NCBI RefSeq assembly: GCF_023278365.1
Contig: NZ_CP075338.1
Span: 3,348,001 to 3,412,000, forward strand
DNA from: Epilithonimonas zeae
GTDB lineage: Bacteria > Bacteroidota > Bacteroidia > Flavobacteriales > Weeksellaceae
Length of the DNA stretch: 64,000 nucleotides
Reading direction: 5' to 3'
Each line of letters begins with the position of its first letter. Position 1 is the stretch's first letter. A program made the position numbers and the translations under genes. The notes below the pieces were generated by a model. The model was not told the DNA's origin, made no database searches, and saw only the letters and a list, made by a program, of their open reading frames with translations. Positions 47,698 through 55,014 of the stretch are shown here, one piece after another.

Positions 47698-49356
47698 TTA
47701 CTTTTTGGTGTAGTTGTAAGTTTTTCCGTTTTGGATTAGTTGTAACTGATTCGGGAAGAAAACCACCTCAATTTTTGCCGGTGCAAATTTGAACTGATCT
47801 TTATCAACATGTTCTAATGGAAATGCAGATTGTCCCTTTCCTTGGGCAAATAATTGATCACCTTCCGAATAGATTTTCAAATCCATAGCAATATCAGGTG
47901 AAGTATAATCGCCAATATATTTTTGGAATTTCTCAGGTGTTTTAGAAGTGGCATTAGTTCCGGATCCGAATTTGGGATATTCATAATCTAAATTATAAAT
48001 CAAGCTCAGGATACCGATCGCTAGGTTGTTATGTGGAAATTCTTCTCCATTAATAACCATAGAAACCGAATAATTTTCTTTTGTATTATAAGATGTGATA
48101 GAGTGGCTTCCGGCTGTGTCGCCTCCGTGCCCAAATGAAACCTGATTGTAAAACGGGACAGGCATTATTCCTAATCCGAATTTTAAGTCTGAGCTTGGTT
48201 TCGGCATCATTTTTTCCAATGTCTCTTTCTTCACAAATTTGTTATTGAATAAGGCATTAATAAAAAGATTAAGATCATATGATGTAGAAACAATATCGCC
48301 CAAACCGATACAGTTATGGAAATCGAAATCCTCAATTTCTACCCATTTGCCGTCTTGGTTTTTATAAGATTTGAATACGTTTTCCGGATTGTCAAGAACC
48401 GAAAAAGTGTTCTTCATATTCGCTTTGCTGGTAATATTTTCTTTCAGAAGAACATGGTAAGGTTTCTTTGCCACTTTCTCCAAAATTCTACTCAATAGAT
48501 AATAGCCCGAATTGGAGTATCTTGTTTTTTCACCCGGCCCAAACTCAACACCGTGTGCTTTGATGGTGTCAAGGATTGCTTTATCGCCCACTGGTTTTTT
48601 GAAAAGCCATTGATAATTTTCGCCAACATAATCGCCTAAACCACTCGTGTGATTCATCAGTTTTTCGATAGTGATTTTATCGGCATTTGGGATTTCAGGA
48701 TAATATTTGGAAAGCTTGTCATTGAGGTTCAGTTTTCCTTTTTCCACCTGTTGCATCAGCATCACAGCAGTAAACAATTTGCTGATAGATCCAACCTGAT
48801 ATTGCGTGTTGGGATTCCATTTGACATTCGGTAATTGATCTTGCCCGAAGTTTCTTTGATAAATTTCTTTCCCCTTTCTGAAAATCGAAATACTTCCGAC
48901 AGATTGCTTGTTTGCAGTCATATAGTTCAAGAAATCATCAATTTTCTTAGTATTGATTTCCCTGTTGCCGATGTCTTTGATCTTTTCATCTTTCGGACTT
49001 GATTTCTCGATGCCGTCAATTCGATAAAGATTTAATGGGAACGATCTTGAATTCTGTTCGAATGTTCCTTCAAAATGATCGGTTTTGTACTGACCTTTGT
49101 ATGATGCCTTCAGTTCATTCATTTCAAAAATTAATTCATTATTATTGAATTCGGTTTTATCAACCTGGATGATTTTGTCGCCTTGTTTTGGACTTCTTGC
49201 AGTAGAAACGTAGCTGTTGTTTTCTTTTTTAATGTCAAGAATAAGAGGGAGTTTCATCGCTCCTAAATCGATTTCTCCTCTCCAAGAACCTGTTAAATCT
49301 TGGGCGTAAAAAGTCTGTGCTAATAAAATCAGCACCAATAAAAATTTGGTTTTCAT
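47698..49356 (-). CDS. Serine hydrolase, beta-lactamase class C family
   Basis: 552 residues with signal peptide MKTKFLLVLILLAQTFYAQ. Residues 20-115 form a beta-rich N-domain (DLTGSWRGEIDLGAMKLPL). The serine hydrolase domain has nucleophile motif SISK (Ser190-Lys193), YSNSGYYLLSRI for the YxN motif, and HGGDTAGS near 415 for the third motif (HxG). A C-terminal beta domain ends NQLQLIQNGKTYNYTKK. Candidates are D-aminopeptidase, esterase or penicillin-binding roles; class C beta-lactamases resemble it but are shorter. It is the third gene of a minus-strand operon starting at 50213. Confidence 0.9.
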   Translation of the reverse strand: MKTKFLLVLILLAQTFYAQDLTGSWRGEIDLGAMKLPLILDIKKENNSYVSTARSPKQGDKIIQVDKTEFNNNELIFEMNELKASYKGQYKTDHFEGTFEQNSRSFPLNLYRIDGIEKSSPKDEKIKDIGNREINTKKIDDFLNYMTANKQSVGSISIFRKGKEIYQRNFGQDQLPNVKWNPNTQYQVGSISKLFTAVMLMQQVEKGKLNLNDKLSKYYPEIPNADKITIEKLMNHTSGLGDYVGENYQWLFKKPVGDKAILDTIKAHGVEFGPGEKTRYSNSGYYLLSRILEKVAKKPYHVLLKENITSKANMKNTFSVLDNPENVFKSYKNQDGKWVEIEDFDFHNCIGLGDIVSTSYDLNLFINALFNNKFVKKETLEKMMPKPSSDLKFGLGIMPVPFYNQVSFGHGGDTAGSHSITSYNTKENYSVSMVINGEEFPHNNLAIGILSLIYNLDYEYPKFGSGTNATSKTPEKFQKYIGDYTSPDIAMDLKIYSEGDQLFAQGKGQSAFPLEHVDKDQFKFAPAKIEVVFFPNQLQLIQNGKTYNYTKK

Positions 49357-49369
49357 AAAAAATTAGTAT

Positions 49370-49942
49370 TTAGTTATTGAATATCTGGCAAATAACAACG
49401 GTGAAAAATGTAACTATACAAAAGAGTGTAATGTGCTGCCATTTTTTAATATTAGTCGCAGTTCTGAATCCATTATAAAAAAGAACGAAGCTGTAAATCA
49501 AACTTCCCATTGTTATAAAAATGACGAGCATCATTATTACAAAATCCAAGAAAGGAAAAGCGCTGGTTGGGTTCTCCTGATAAGTTCTTACTCTGTCGCC
49601 AACGGTTTTTATATAACGTATTTTTTCTGTGGATAGTAATAGGATAATAGGAATTTGTGAAATCAAAACTGTATTGATGATGTCAATGATTCTGGTTTTT
49701 CGGTATAAAATAATCCCTAAAATATACAGTACGATAATGGTTGAAACAAAACTAATAAGCGTAGGAACAATAATGCTGTAAAAATTGCTTTTTTCCAAAT
49801 ATGAGATTCTGTAAATGCTGGTAAAATAAGCATTGGTCCAGTAACCAATAGGAATCAGCAGAATCAGGAAAGTAATTCCAACAATCAATAATGTCTTCTC
49901 ATCATATTTTTCAAACGGATTGAATATAGTTTTCCAGGTCAT
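49370..49942 (-). CDS. Five-helix membrane protein of unknown function
   Basis: 190 residues with about five membrane segments: residues 18-36, 59-82, 90-104, 131-156 and 168-187 (ITFLILLIPIGYW; FVSTIIVLYILGIIL; IVTFFTVVICQIF). The layout resembles Yip1-like bundles, but no signature motif is present. It is translated 4 bases after the DUF2089 gene and 13 bases before the serine hydrolase gene, so the three form one operon. Function unknown, perhaps localising or regulating the hydrolase. Confidence 0.7.
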   Translation of the reverse strand: MTWKTIFNPFEKYDEKTLLIVGITFLILLIPIGYWTNAYFTSIYRISYLEKSNFYSIIVPTLISFVSTIIVLYILGIILYRKTRIIDIINTVLISQIPIILLLSTEKIRYIKTVGDRVRTYQENPTSAFPFLDFVIMMLVIFITMGSLIYSFVLFYNGFRTATNIKKWQHITLFCIVTFFTVVICQIFNN

Positions 49943-49946
49943 AGTT

Positions 49947-50213
49947 TTAGTTTTGAAGTTGTTTTACTTTTTCGATGAGGTCATCCATTTTGTTCCTCAT
50001 TGTAGGATAAGAAAGTTCAGCTTGCTTCGCCATTTCTTTGATGCTTCCACTGGAAAGAAAAAAGTTAAGAATGAAGTCTTGATCATCCCTGCTCAATTTC
50101 AAAAGTGTAGGAAGTTCGTAATCGCCATTGACTTGTGTAGCGCAAGAAGGACACTTCATCTGACTTACATTCAGAGTATGATCGCAACTTGGGCAGATAA
50201 TGGGAAGTTTCAT
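49947..50213 (-). CDS. DUF2089-type zinc-ribbon HTH protein
   Basis: 88 residues. A zinc ribbon with Cys7-x2-Cys10 and Cys21-x2-Cys24 (CPSCDHTLNVSQMKCPSC), followed by a helical, HTH-like region (LSRDDQDFILNFFLSSGSIK, EMAKQAELSYPTMRNKMDDL). This matches DUF2089, proposed as a transcription-regulator family of unknown target. It begins the operon that includes the membrane protein and the serine hydrolase, and may autoregulate it. Confidence 0.85.
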   Translation of the reverse strand: MKLPIICPSCDHTLNVSQMKCPSCATQVNGDYELPTLLKLSRDDQDFILNFFLSSGSIKEMAKQAELSYPTMRNKMDDLIEKVKQLQN

Positions 50214-50232
50214 TTAGTTTAATTTTGTTTTA

Positions 50233-50240
50233 CAAATGTA
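50233..50240 (-). promoter_or_regulatory. Predicted -7 element TACATTTG
   Basis: Exact minus-strand TAnnTTTG match 20 bases before ATG 50213. Confidence 0.55.
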
Positions 50241-50305
50241 ATGATAATTTTAATAAAGTTAAAAAATATTTTAATTTTATTAAAAATCAATTCAAATTTG
50301 GTAAT

Positions 50306-50332
50306 AAAAAAACTTCCATTGCCGGAAGTTTC
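50306..50332 (-). terminator. Terminator after the 50358 gene
   Basis: AAACTTCC and GGAAGTTT pair with a six-base loop, and the minus strand continues in a T-run (the A-run at 50306-50312 on plus). Confidence 0.7.
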
Positions 50333-50357
50333 TGTTAGTTTATTTAAGTTTCAAGAC

Positions 50358-51050
50358 TTAATGTGACATTTTAGATTGGTCTTTAGGTTTCACATAATCG
50401 CTGTAGCTTATTGGAGAATATACTTTCTGCTCCACAATGTTTTTGGAAGCTTTCCAATAATTAGCATCAAATTTTTTGGACAATGTAATAGAGCACAAAA
50501 GAACTTTATTACTAATTTTAAGTTTTACAGAATTGATGTAGTTACTTTCCGAGTATGTGAATTGTGGAATCTTTTCTGTGGATTCGCTGGTTTCTCCATT
50601 GGCGTAAGATACAGTCCATTTGTAAAGATAATCTCCGGAATTGGCATTGGGAAAGAAAGAAATAATAGATTCGCTCACTTTCACATCTTTGAAATCATCG
50701 ATATTAATACCACAACTGTTCTCAAGAAGATTTTGTTTAGCATCAACAATATCAATGTTCTTTTCGCATAACACAACGCCTTTATCTGTTAAGATAGAAA
50801 CAGAGATTGTACTTTTTCCGAAACTTTTTCCTGCCAGATTTACACTTTTCAGTTTGCTGTTGCCTTCAATCTTTACAACTTGTTCGTTGGACGATTTCCA
50901 GGAATAACATTCATCACATTGTGCATCGGCATTAACTGTAATGGTTGTGATCTCGTTTGGGGTTGGGATTTTACTTGGTGTAATGGCACATTGTCCATAC
51001 AAGTTTGTGATTGCCAGGAAACCGGCAATCGGAATAAATAAATTTTTCAT
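50358..51050 (-). CDS. Secreted protein of unknown function
   Basis: 230 residues from ATG at 51050; the in-frame ATG at 51071 overlaps the promoter element. Signal peptide MKNLFIPIAGFLAITNLYGQ. Residues 20-120 look like a bacterial Ig-like domain (ITTITVNADAQCDECYSWKS, KSTISVSILTDKGVVLCEKN). The following 85 residues resemble a PKD-like domain (NSGDYLYKWTVSYANGETSE). No catalytic motif seen. It sits between the DUF2089 operon and the carboxylase, and has its own promoter and terminator. Confidence 0.65.
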   Translation of the reverse strand: MKNLFIPIAGFLAITNLYGQCAITPSKIPTPNEITTITVNADAQCDECYSWKSSNEQVVKIEGNSKLKSVNLAGKSFGKSTISVSILTDKGVVLCEKNIDIVDAKQNLLENSCGINIDDFKDVKVSESIISFFPNANSGDYLYKWTVSYANGETSESTEKIPQFTYSESNYINSVKLKISNKVLLCSITLSKKFDANYWKASKNIVEQKVYSPISYSDYVKPKDQSKMSH

Positions 51051-51068
51051 CTTTATAAGTGTGTCTTG

Positions 51069-51076
51069 CAAAGATA
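51069..51076 (-). promoter_or_regulatory. Predicted -7 element TATCTTTG
   Basis: Exact minus-strand TAnnTTTG match 19 bases before ATG 51050; the alternative start at 51071 lies within the element. Confidence 0.55.
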
Positions 51077-51085
51077 AAATAAATT

Positions 51086-52714
51086 TTATACTTGAATCAC
51101 ACCTAGATTAAATTTTTCTGTAATTGGAGAATGATTAGCCGCTTCTATTCCCATACTGATCCATTTTCTGGTATCGAGAGGGTTAATGATAGCATCTGTC
51201 CAAAGCCTTGCTGCGGCGTAAGTCGGCTGGATTTGTTTGTTGTAATCTTTCAGAATTTTGTCAAGAATTTCTTTTCGTTCTTCTTCCGAGATTTCCTTTC
51301 CTTGTTTTTTAAGTGAAGATTCCTGGATTTGTAATAAAACATTTCCTGCCTGCGAACCTCCCATCACGGCTAATTCTGCCCACGGCCAAGCAACAATCAA
51401 TCTTGGGTCATAAGCTTTTCCGCACATCGCGTAATTTCCTGCGCCATAAGAATTTCCTGTAATCACAGTGAATTTCGGAACCACGGAATTTGACACTGCG
51501 TTTACCATTTTGGCACCGTCTTTTATAATACCGCCTTGTTCAGATTTGGAACCAACCATAAAGCCTGTAACATCCTGAAGAAAAACCAACGGAATTTTTC
51601 TTTGATTACAGTTAGCAATAAAACGCGTTGCTTTATCAGCAGAATCAGAATAGATCACACCACCAAACTGCATTTCGCCTTTTCCGCTTTTTACGAGTTT
51701 TCTTTGGTTGGCAACAATTCCCACACTCCAACCATCGATTCTGGCAGTTGCACAAATAATACTTTTTCCGTAATCTGGTTTATATTCTTCGTATTCGGAA
51801 TTGTCAACAAGACATTTTATGATTTCAAAAGTGTCATATTGCTCAGATCTCACAGCTGGCATTATTCCAAAAATATTGTCCGGATTTTCTTTTGGAGGAA
51901 AACTTTCGGTTCTGTCAAAGCCTGCTTTTTCAAAATCTCCGATTGATTTCATTATATTTTTAATGCGATCCAAAGCATCCTTGTCATCCTTGGCTTTATA
52001 ATCTACGACGCCAGAAATTGAGCTGTGCATTGTTGCACCGCCCAAAGCTTCATTGTCAATAGATTCGCCAATTGCTGCTTTTACAAGATAACTTCCTGCT
52101 AAGAAAATACTTCCGGTTTTGTCAACAATCATCGCTTCATCACTCATTATCGGGAGATAAGCCCCACCAGCAACACAGCTTCCCATAATCGCAGAAATCT
52201 GAATAATCCCTGCAGAACTCATTTTAGCATTATTTCTGAAAATTCTGCCAAACATCTCTTTATCTGGGAAAATCTCATCCTGCATTGGCAAATAAACACC
52301 CGCAGAATCTACCAAGTAAATAATTGGCAAACGGTTTTCCATTGCGATTTCCTGAGCTCTAAGATTTTTCTTTCCTGTAATTGGGAACCAAGCCCCAGCT
52401 TTTACAGTCGCATCATTGGCAACAACAATACACTGTTTACCGGCAATGTATCCGATTTTTACTACCACACCGCCTGCAGGGCATCCGCCTTCTTTCTCGT
52501 ACATCTCATAACCTGCAAATGCACCGATTTCTATAGTGTCAGAATTTTTATCAAAAAGATATTCTAAACGTTCTCTAGCCGTCATTTTTCCTTGATCACG
52601 TTGTTTTTGAAGCGTTTTTTCGCCGCCTCCCAATTTGATTTTGGACAAAATTTTCTTGGTATCAGAAAGTTTCAGTTTGTTGATATCTTCTCTTTTATTG
52701 AATTCTAAATCCAT
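51086..52714 (-). CDS. Acyl-CoA carboxylase beta (carboxyltransferase) subunit
   Basis: 542 residues of biotin-dependent carboxyltransferase fold. The two crotonase-like halves are evident: ARERLEYLFDKNSDTIEIGA near 50, IPIIYLVDSAGVYLP near 135-150 as RLPIIYLVDSAGVYLPMQDE, GSCVAGGAYLPIMSDEAMIV near 185 and VITGNSYGAGNYAMCGKAYD near 430. The pattern GSCVAGGAYLPIMSDE is closest to methylcrotonyl-CoA or propionyl-CoA carboxylase beta. The biotin carboxylase and carrier subunit are not adjacent. It functions in branched-chain amino acid or odd-chain acid catabolism; which acyl-CoA is uncertain. Confidence 0.88.
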   Translation of the reverse strand: MDLEFNKREDINKLKLSDTKKILSKIKLGGGEKTLQKQRDQGKMTARERLEYLFDKNSDTIEIGAFAGYEMYEKEGGCPAGGVVVKIGYIAGKQCIVVANDATVKAGAWFPITGKKNLRAQEIAMENRLPIIYLVDSAGVYLPMQDEIFPDKEMFGRIFRNNAKMSSAGIIQISAIMGSCVAGGAYLPIMSDEAMIVDKTGSIFLAGSYLVKAAIGESIDNEALGGATMHSSISGVVDYKAKDDKDALDRIKNIMKSIGDFEKAGFDRTESFPPKENPDNIFGIMPAVRSEQYDTFEIIKCLVDNSEYEEYKPDYGKSIICATARIDGWSVGIVANQRKLVKSGKGEMQFGGVIYSDSADKATRFIANCNQRKIPLVFLQDVTGFMVGSKSEQGGIIKDGAKMVNAVSNSVVPKFTVITGNSYGAGNYAMCGKAYDPRLIVAWPWAELAVMGGSQAGNVLLQIQESSLKKQGKEISEEERKEILDKILKDYNKQIQPTYAAARLWTDAIINPLDTRKWISMGIEAANHSPITEKFNLGVIQV

Positions 52715-52753
52715 AGGGTTTTCTTTGGGTCTAAAGATAAAATTTTTTGATTG

Positions 52754-52849
52754 ATGGCAAAACGAAAGAGTCTATTAATTGTTATTACTTTAAATTTAAT
52801 ATTCCTTTTTGTAATATATCTCTGGATTTTCCGTTTTAGGGATAAATGA
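52754..52849 (+). CDS. 31-residue single-pass membrane protein
   Basis: ATG 52754 opens a 31-codon frame ending at TGA 52847-52849. The product MAKRKSLLIVITLNLIFLFV continues with IYLWIFRFRDK, a typical small membrane protein: basic start, about 20 hydrophobic residues, charged end. It is followed 51 bases later by an intrinsic terminator at 52901-52928 that otherwise has no gene to serve. It lies in the divergent spacer between the carboxylase and the EamA gene. I see no promoter element directly upstream. Unknown function; could also be chance. Confidence 0.5.
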   Translation: MAKRKSLLIVITLNLIFLFVIYLWIFRFRDK

Positions 52850-52900
52850 AATAAATTTTTAGTTAGTTTATGTTTATTTTAATAAGTTTTCTTATTAGAG

Positions 52901-52928
52901 ATCCGTATGAATTTTTGTACGGATTTTT
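52901..52928 (+). terminator. Terminator between the small membrane ORF and EamA gene
   Basis: ATCCGTA and TACGGAT pair with a ten-base loop, followed by TTTT. No large plus-strand gene ends upstream. Confidence 0.65.
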
Positions 52929-52974
52929 CGTTGAGACATCACAGATTATTGGCTTCAAAACAAGAAATTTATCC

Positions 52975-52982
52975 TAATTTTG
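52975..52982 (+). promoter_or_regulatory. Predicted -7 element TAATTTTG
   Basis: Exact TAnnTTTG match 23 bases before ATG 53006. Confidence 0.55.
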
Positions 52983-53005
52983 CAAATTGAAAATCAATAT
53001 TCCTA

Positions 53006-53905
53006 ATGAAGAATTCTTATCTGCTGAGGTTGCATTTTATCGTGTTTTTATGGGGCTTCACAGCTATTTTAGGAAAATTGATTTCTACGGATGCGCCACT
53101 TTTGGTTTTTTACAGAATGTCATTCGCTGCTGTTTTTCTTTACTTATATCTACGTATTGTAAAAAAAGAAAGTATTAAAGTTACAAAAGGCTTATTGCTA
53201 AAACTGGTGGGAATAGGAAGTGTAATGGCTTTTCACTGGCTGTTCTTTTTTCAGTCGATCAAGGTTTCCAATGTATCAATCGCGCTTTCCTGCTTATCAT
53301 TATCAACATTATTTGCGGCTTTGATTGAGCCTTTGGTTTTTAAAAGAAAACCAGATTGGGTCGAGGTTATTATAGGAATCATTATTGTGATTTGTATTTC
53401 TTTGATTTTCAACGCGGAACTGAAGTATAAAGAAGGCATATTTTACGGAATTCTGTGCGCACTTTTCGGAACTATTTTTTCTGTTTTCAACGGTAAAATT
53501 TTTGGAAAAACCAGTTCCGGAAATATTATTTTCTACGAGATTGCCGGTGGATGGTTGGTCATTAGTCTGTTTTTTATTTTCACAGGACAAATTTCTTCTG
53601 TCAGCGAAATAAGTTATACCGATATTGCGTTAATAGTATTGTTGGCATCTGTTTTTACTGCTTATCCAATGTTTGAAAGTGTAAGGCTTATGAAGTTTAT
53701 TTCACCATTCACATTGATTTTAACGGTAAATCTTGAGCCTGTTTATGGGATTATTCTGGCTTTTTTTATCTTTGGAGCTTCAGAGCATATGAGTCCCATT
53801 TTTTATATTGCTTCTTTGGTGATGATTATAGCAATTGTTATCAATGGTATTATAAAATCAAAACGAAAAAAAGAAGATACAATTGCAGAACACAACCATC
53901 TGTAA
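53006..53905 (+). CDS. EamA family (DMT) transporter
   Basis: 299 residues with two five-helix EamA repeats of about 145 residues (MKNSYLLRLHFIVFLWGFTA; TKGLLLKLVGIGSVMAFHWL; GIFYGILCALFGTIFSVFNG; IALIVLLASVFTAYPMFESV). The family exports or imports small metabolites, commonly amino acids; the substrate is not predictable. The gene starts an operon that continues, ten bases after its stop, with the PorV-like protein. Confidence 0.88.
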   Translation: MKNSYLLRLHFIVFLWGFTAILGKLISTDAPLLVFYRMSFAAVFLYLYLRIVKKESIKVTKGLLLKLVGIGSVMAFHWLFFFQSIKVSNVSIALSCLSLSTLFAALIEPLVFKRKPDWVEVIIGIIIVICISLIFNAELKYKEGIFYGILCALFGTIFSVFNGKIFGKTSSGNIIFYEIAGGWLVISLFFIFTGQISSVSEISYTDIALIVLLASVFTAYPMFESVRLMKFISPFTLILTVNLEPVYGIILAFFIFGASEHMSPIFYIASLVMIIAIVINGIIKSKRKKEDTIAEHNHL

Positions 53906-53915
53906 ACAGCTTTTG

Positions 53916-54998
53916 ATGAAAAGAATTTTATTTTTTTTACTGATTATTTTTTCACAAATCTTTGATGCCCAAATCATCAGAAAATATTCTAATGAATTTT
54001 TGAATATTGGAGCTGGTGCGAGAGGACTAGCGATGGGTGGTGCTGTTATTTCTAATCAGGATGATGTTTATTCTCCGATGTGGAATCCGGCTGGTCTGAT
54101 GAAAATTGACCGCGATTGGCAAGTCGCAGCAATGCACGCAGAATATTTTGAATCGATTGCTAAATATGATTATATCGCATATGCTAAACCATTAGATTAT
54201 GGAAATGGCGTTTTTGCAATTTCACTGGTAAGGTTAGGGGTTGATAATATTCTAAATACAACGCAATTAATAGATTCCGAAGGTAATATTGATTATGATA
54301 AAATCAGCTCTTTCTCAACCTCAGATTACGCTGCGTTATTTTCTTACGCTTTTCATCCCAATGGAAATCAAAAATTAGATGTCGGAGCAACAGCAAAAGT
54401 CGTCTACAGGAATGTGGGGAAGTTTGCAAGTGGTTATGGTTTTGGATTTGATATTGGCGCCGTTTATCGTACAGACACCGATTGGAATTATGGATTTATG
54501 CTGAGAGATGCAACAACCACTGTCAATTTCTGGACAATCAATCAGAAAGAGTTGTCAGCAGTTGTGAATGGGGAAGAATTCAACCCAGCGCCAACAGATA
54601 AAATGGAAATCACAATGCCAAAATTGAATCTTGGAGTAAGCAAAACATTTGAGTTCAATCGAGATTTGAAGTTGTTACCAGAAGCCGGTGTTAATATCGA
54701 TTTTGCAAAAACCGCAGCTTTAGTTTCGACAGATTTTGCAAGTATTACGCCTTATGTCGGCGGAGAATTGATTTTTCAGGATATGATTTTTGTAAGATTA
54801 GGTTTGAATCGATTCCAATCTATTACAGATATCGAAGATCTTAAAAGAAAAGTGTCCTTTCAGCCTAGTGCCGGTATTGGAATTAAATATAAAGGTTTAA
54901 CATTAGATTACGCCATTACCAACTCAGGAATCGGTGGTTCCAATTTTTATTCTAATTTCTTTTCTTTGAAATTGGATATGCAAGGTTTCAGGAATTAA
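53916..54998 (+). CDS. PorV-like type IX secretion protein (PorV2 type)
   Basis: 360 residues from ATG at 53916; an earlier in-frame ATG at 53883 is inside the previous gene. Signal peptide MKRILFFLLIIFSQIFDAQ. A FadL-type outer-membrane beta-barrel follows, with the PorV/PorQ opening FLNIGAGARGLAMGGAVISN and NPAGL (SPMWNPAGLMKI), many alternating barrel strands, and a C-terminal FSLKLDMQGF strand. PorV proteins shuttle cargo from the T9SS translocon to the sortase. The next gene is a T9SS cargo, so a dedicated pairing is plausible. It could also be a PorQ-like protein. Confidence 0.8.
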   Translation: MKRILFFLLIIFSQIFDAQIIRKYSNEFLNIGAGARGLAMGGAVISNQDDVYSPMWNPAGLMKIDRDWQVAAMHAEYFESIAKYDYIAYAKPLDYGNGVFAISLVRLGVDNILNTTQLIDSEGNIDYDKISSFSTSDYAALFSYAFHPNGNQKLDVGATAKVVYRNVGKFASGYGFGFDIGAVYRTDTDWNYGFMLRDATTTVNFWTINQKELSAVVNGEEFNPAPTDKMEITMPKLNLGVSKTFEFNRDLKLLPEAGVNIDFAKTAALVSTDFASITPYVGGELIFQDMIFVRLGLNRFQSITDIEDLKRKVSFQPSAGIGIKYKGLTLDYAITNSGIGGSNFYSNFFSLKLDMQGFRN

Positions 54999-55014
54999 TA
55001 CAAATAAAAAAACT

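Noticed and set aside
52715-53005. Riboswitch upstream of EamA
   Set aside because: The predicted mRNA start near 52989 leaves only about 17 bases before the ATG, too short for a riboswitch; the hairpin at 52901 is upstream of it.
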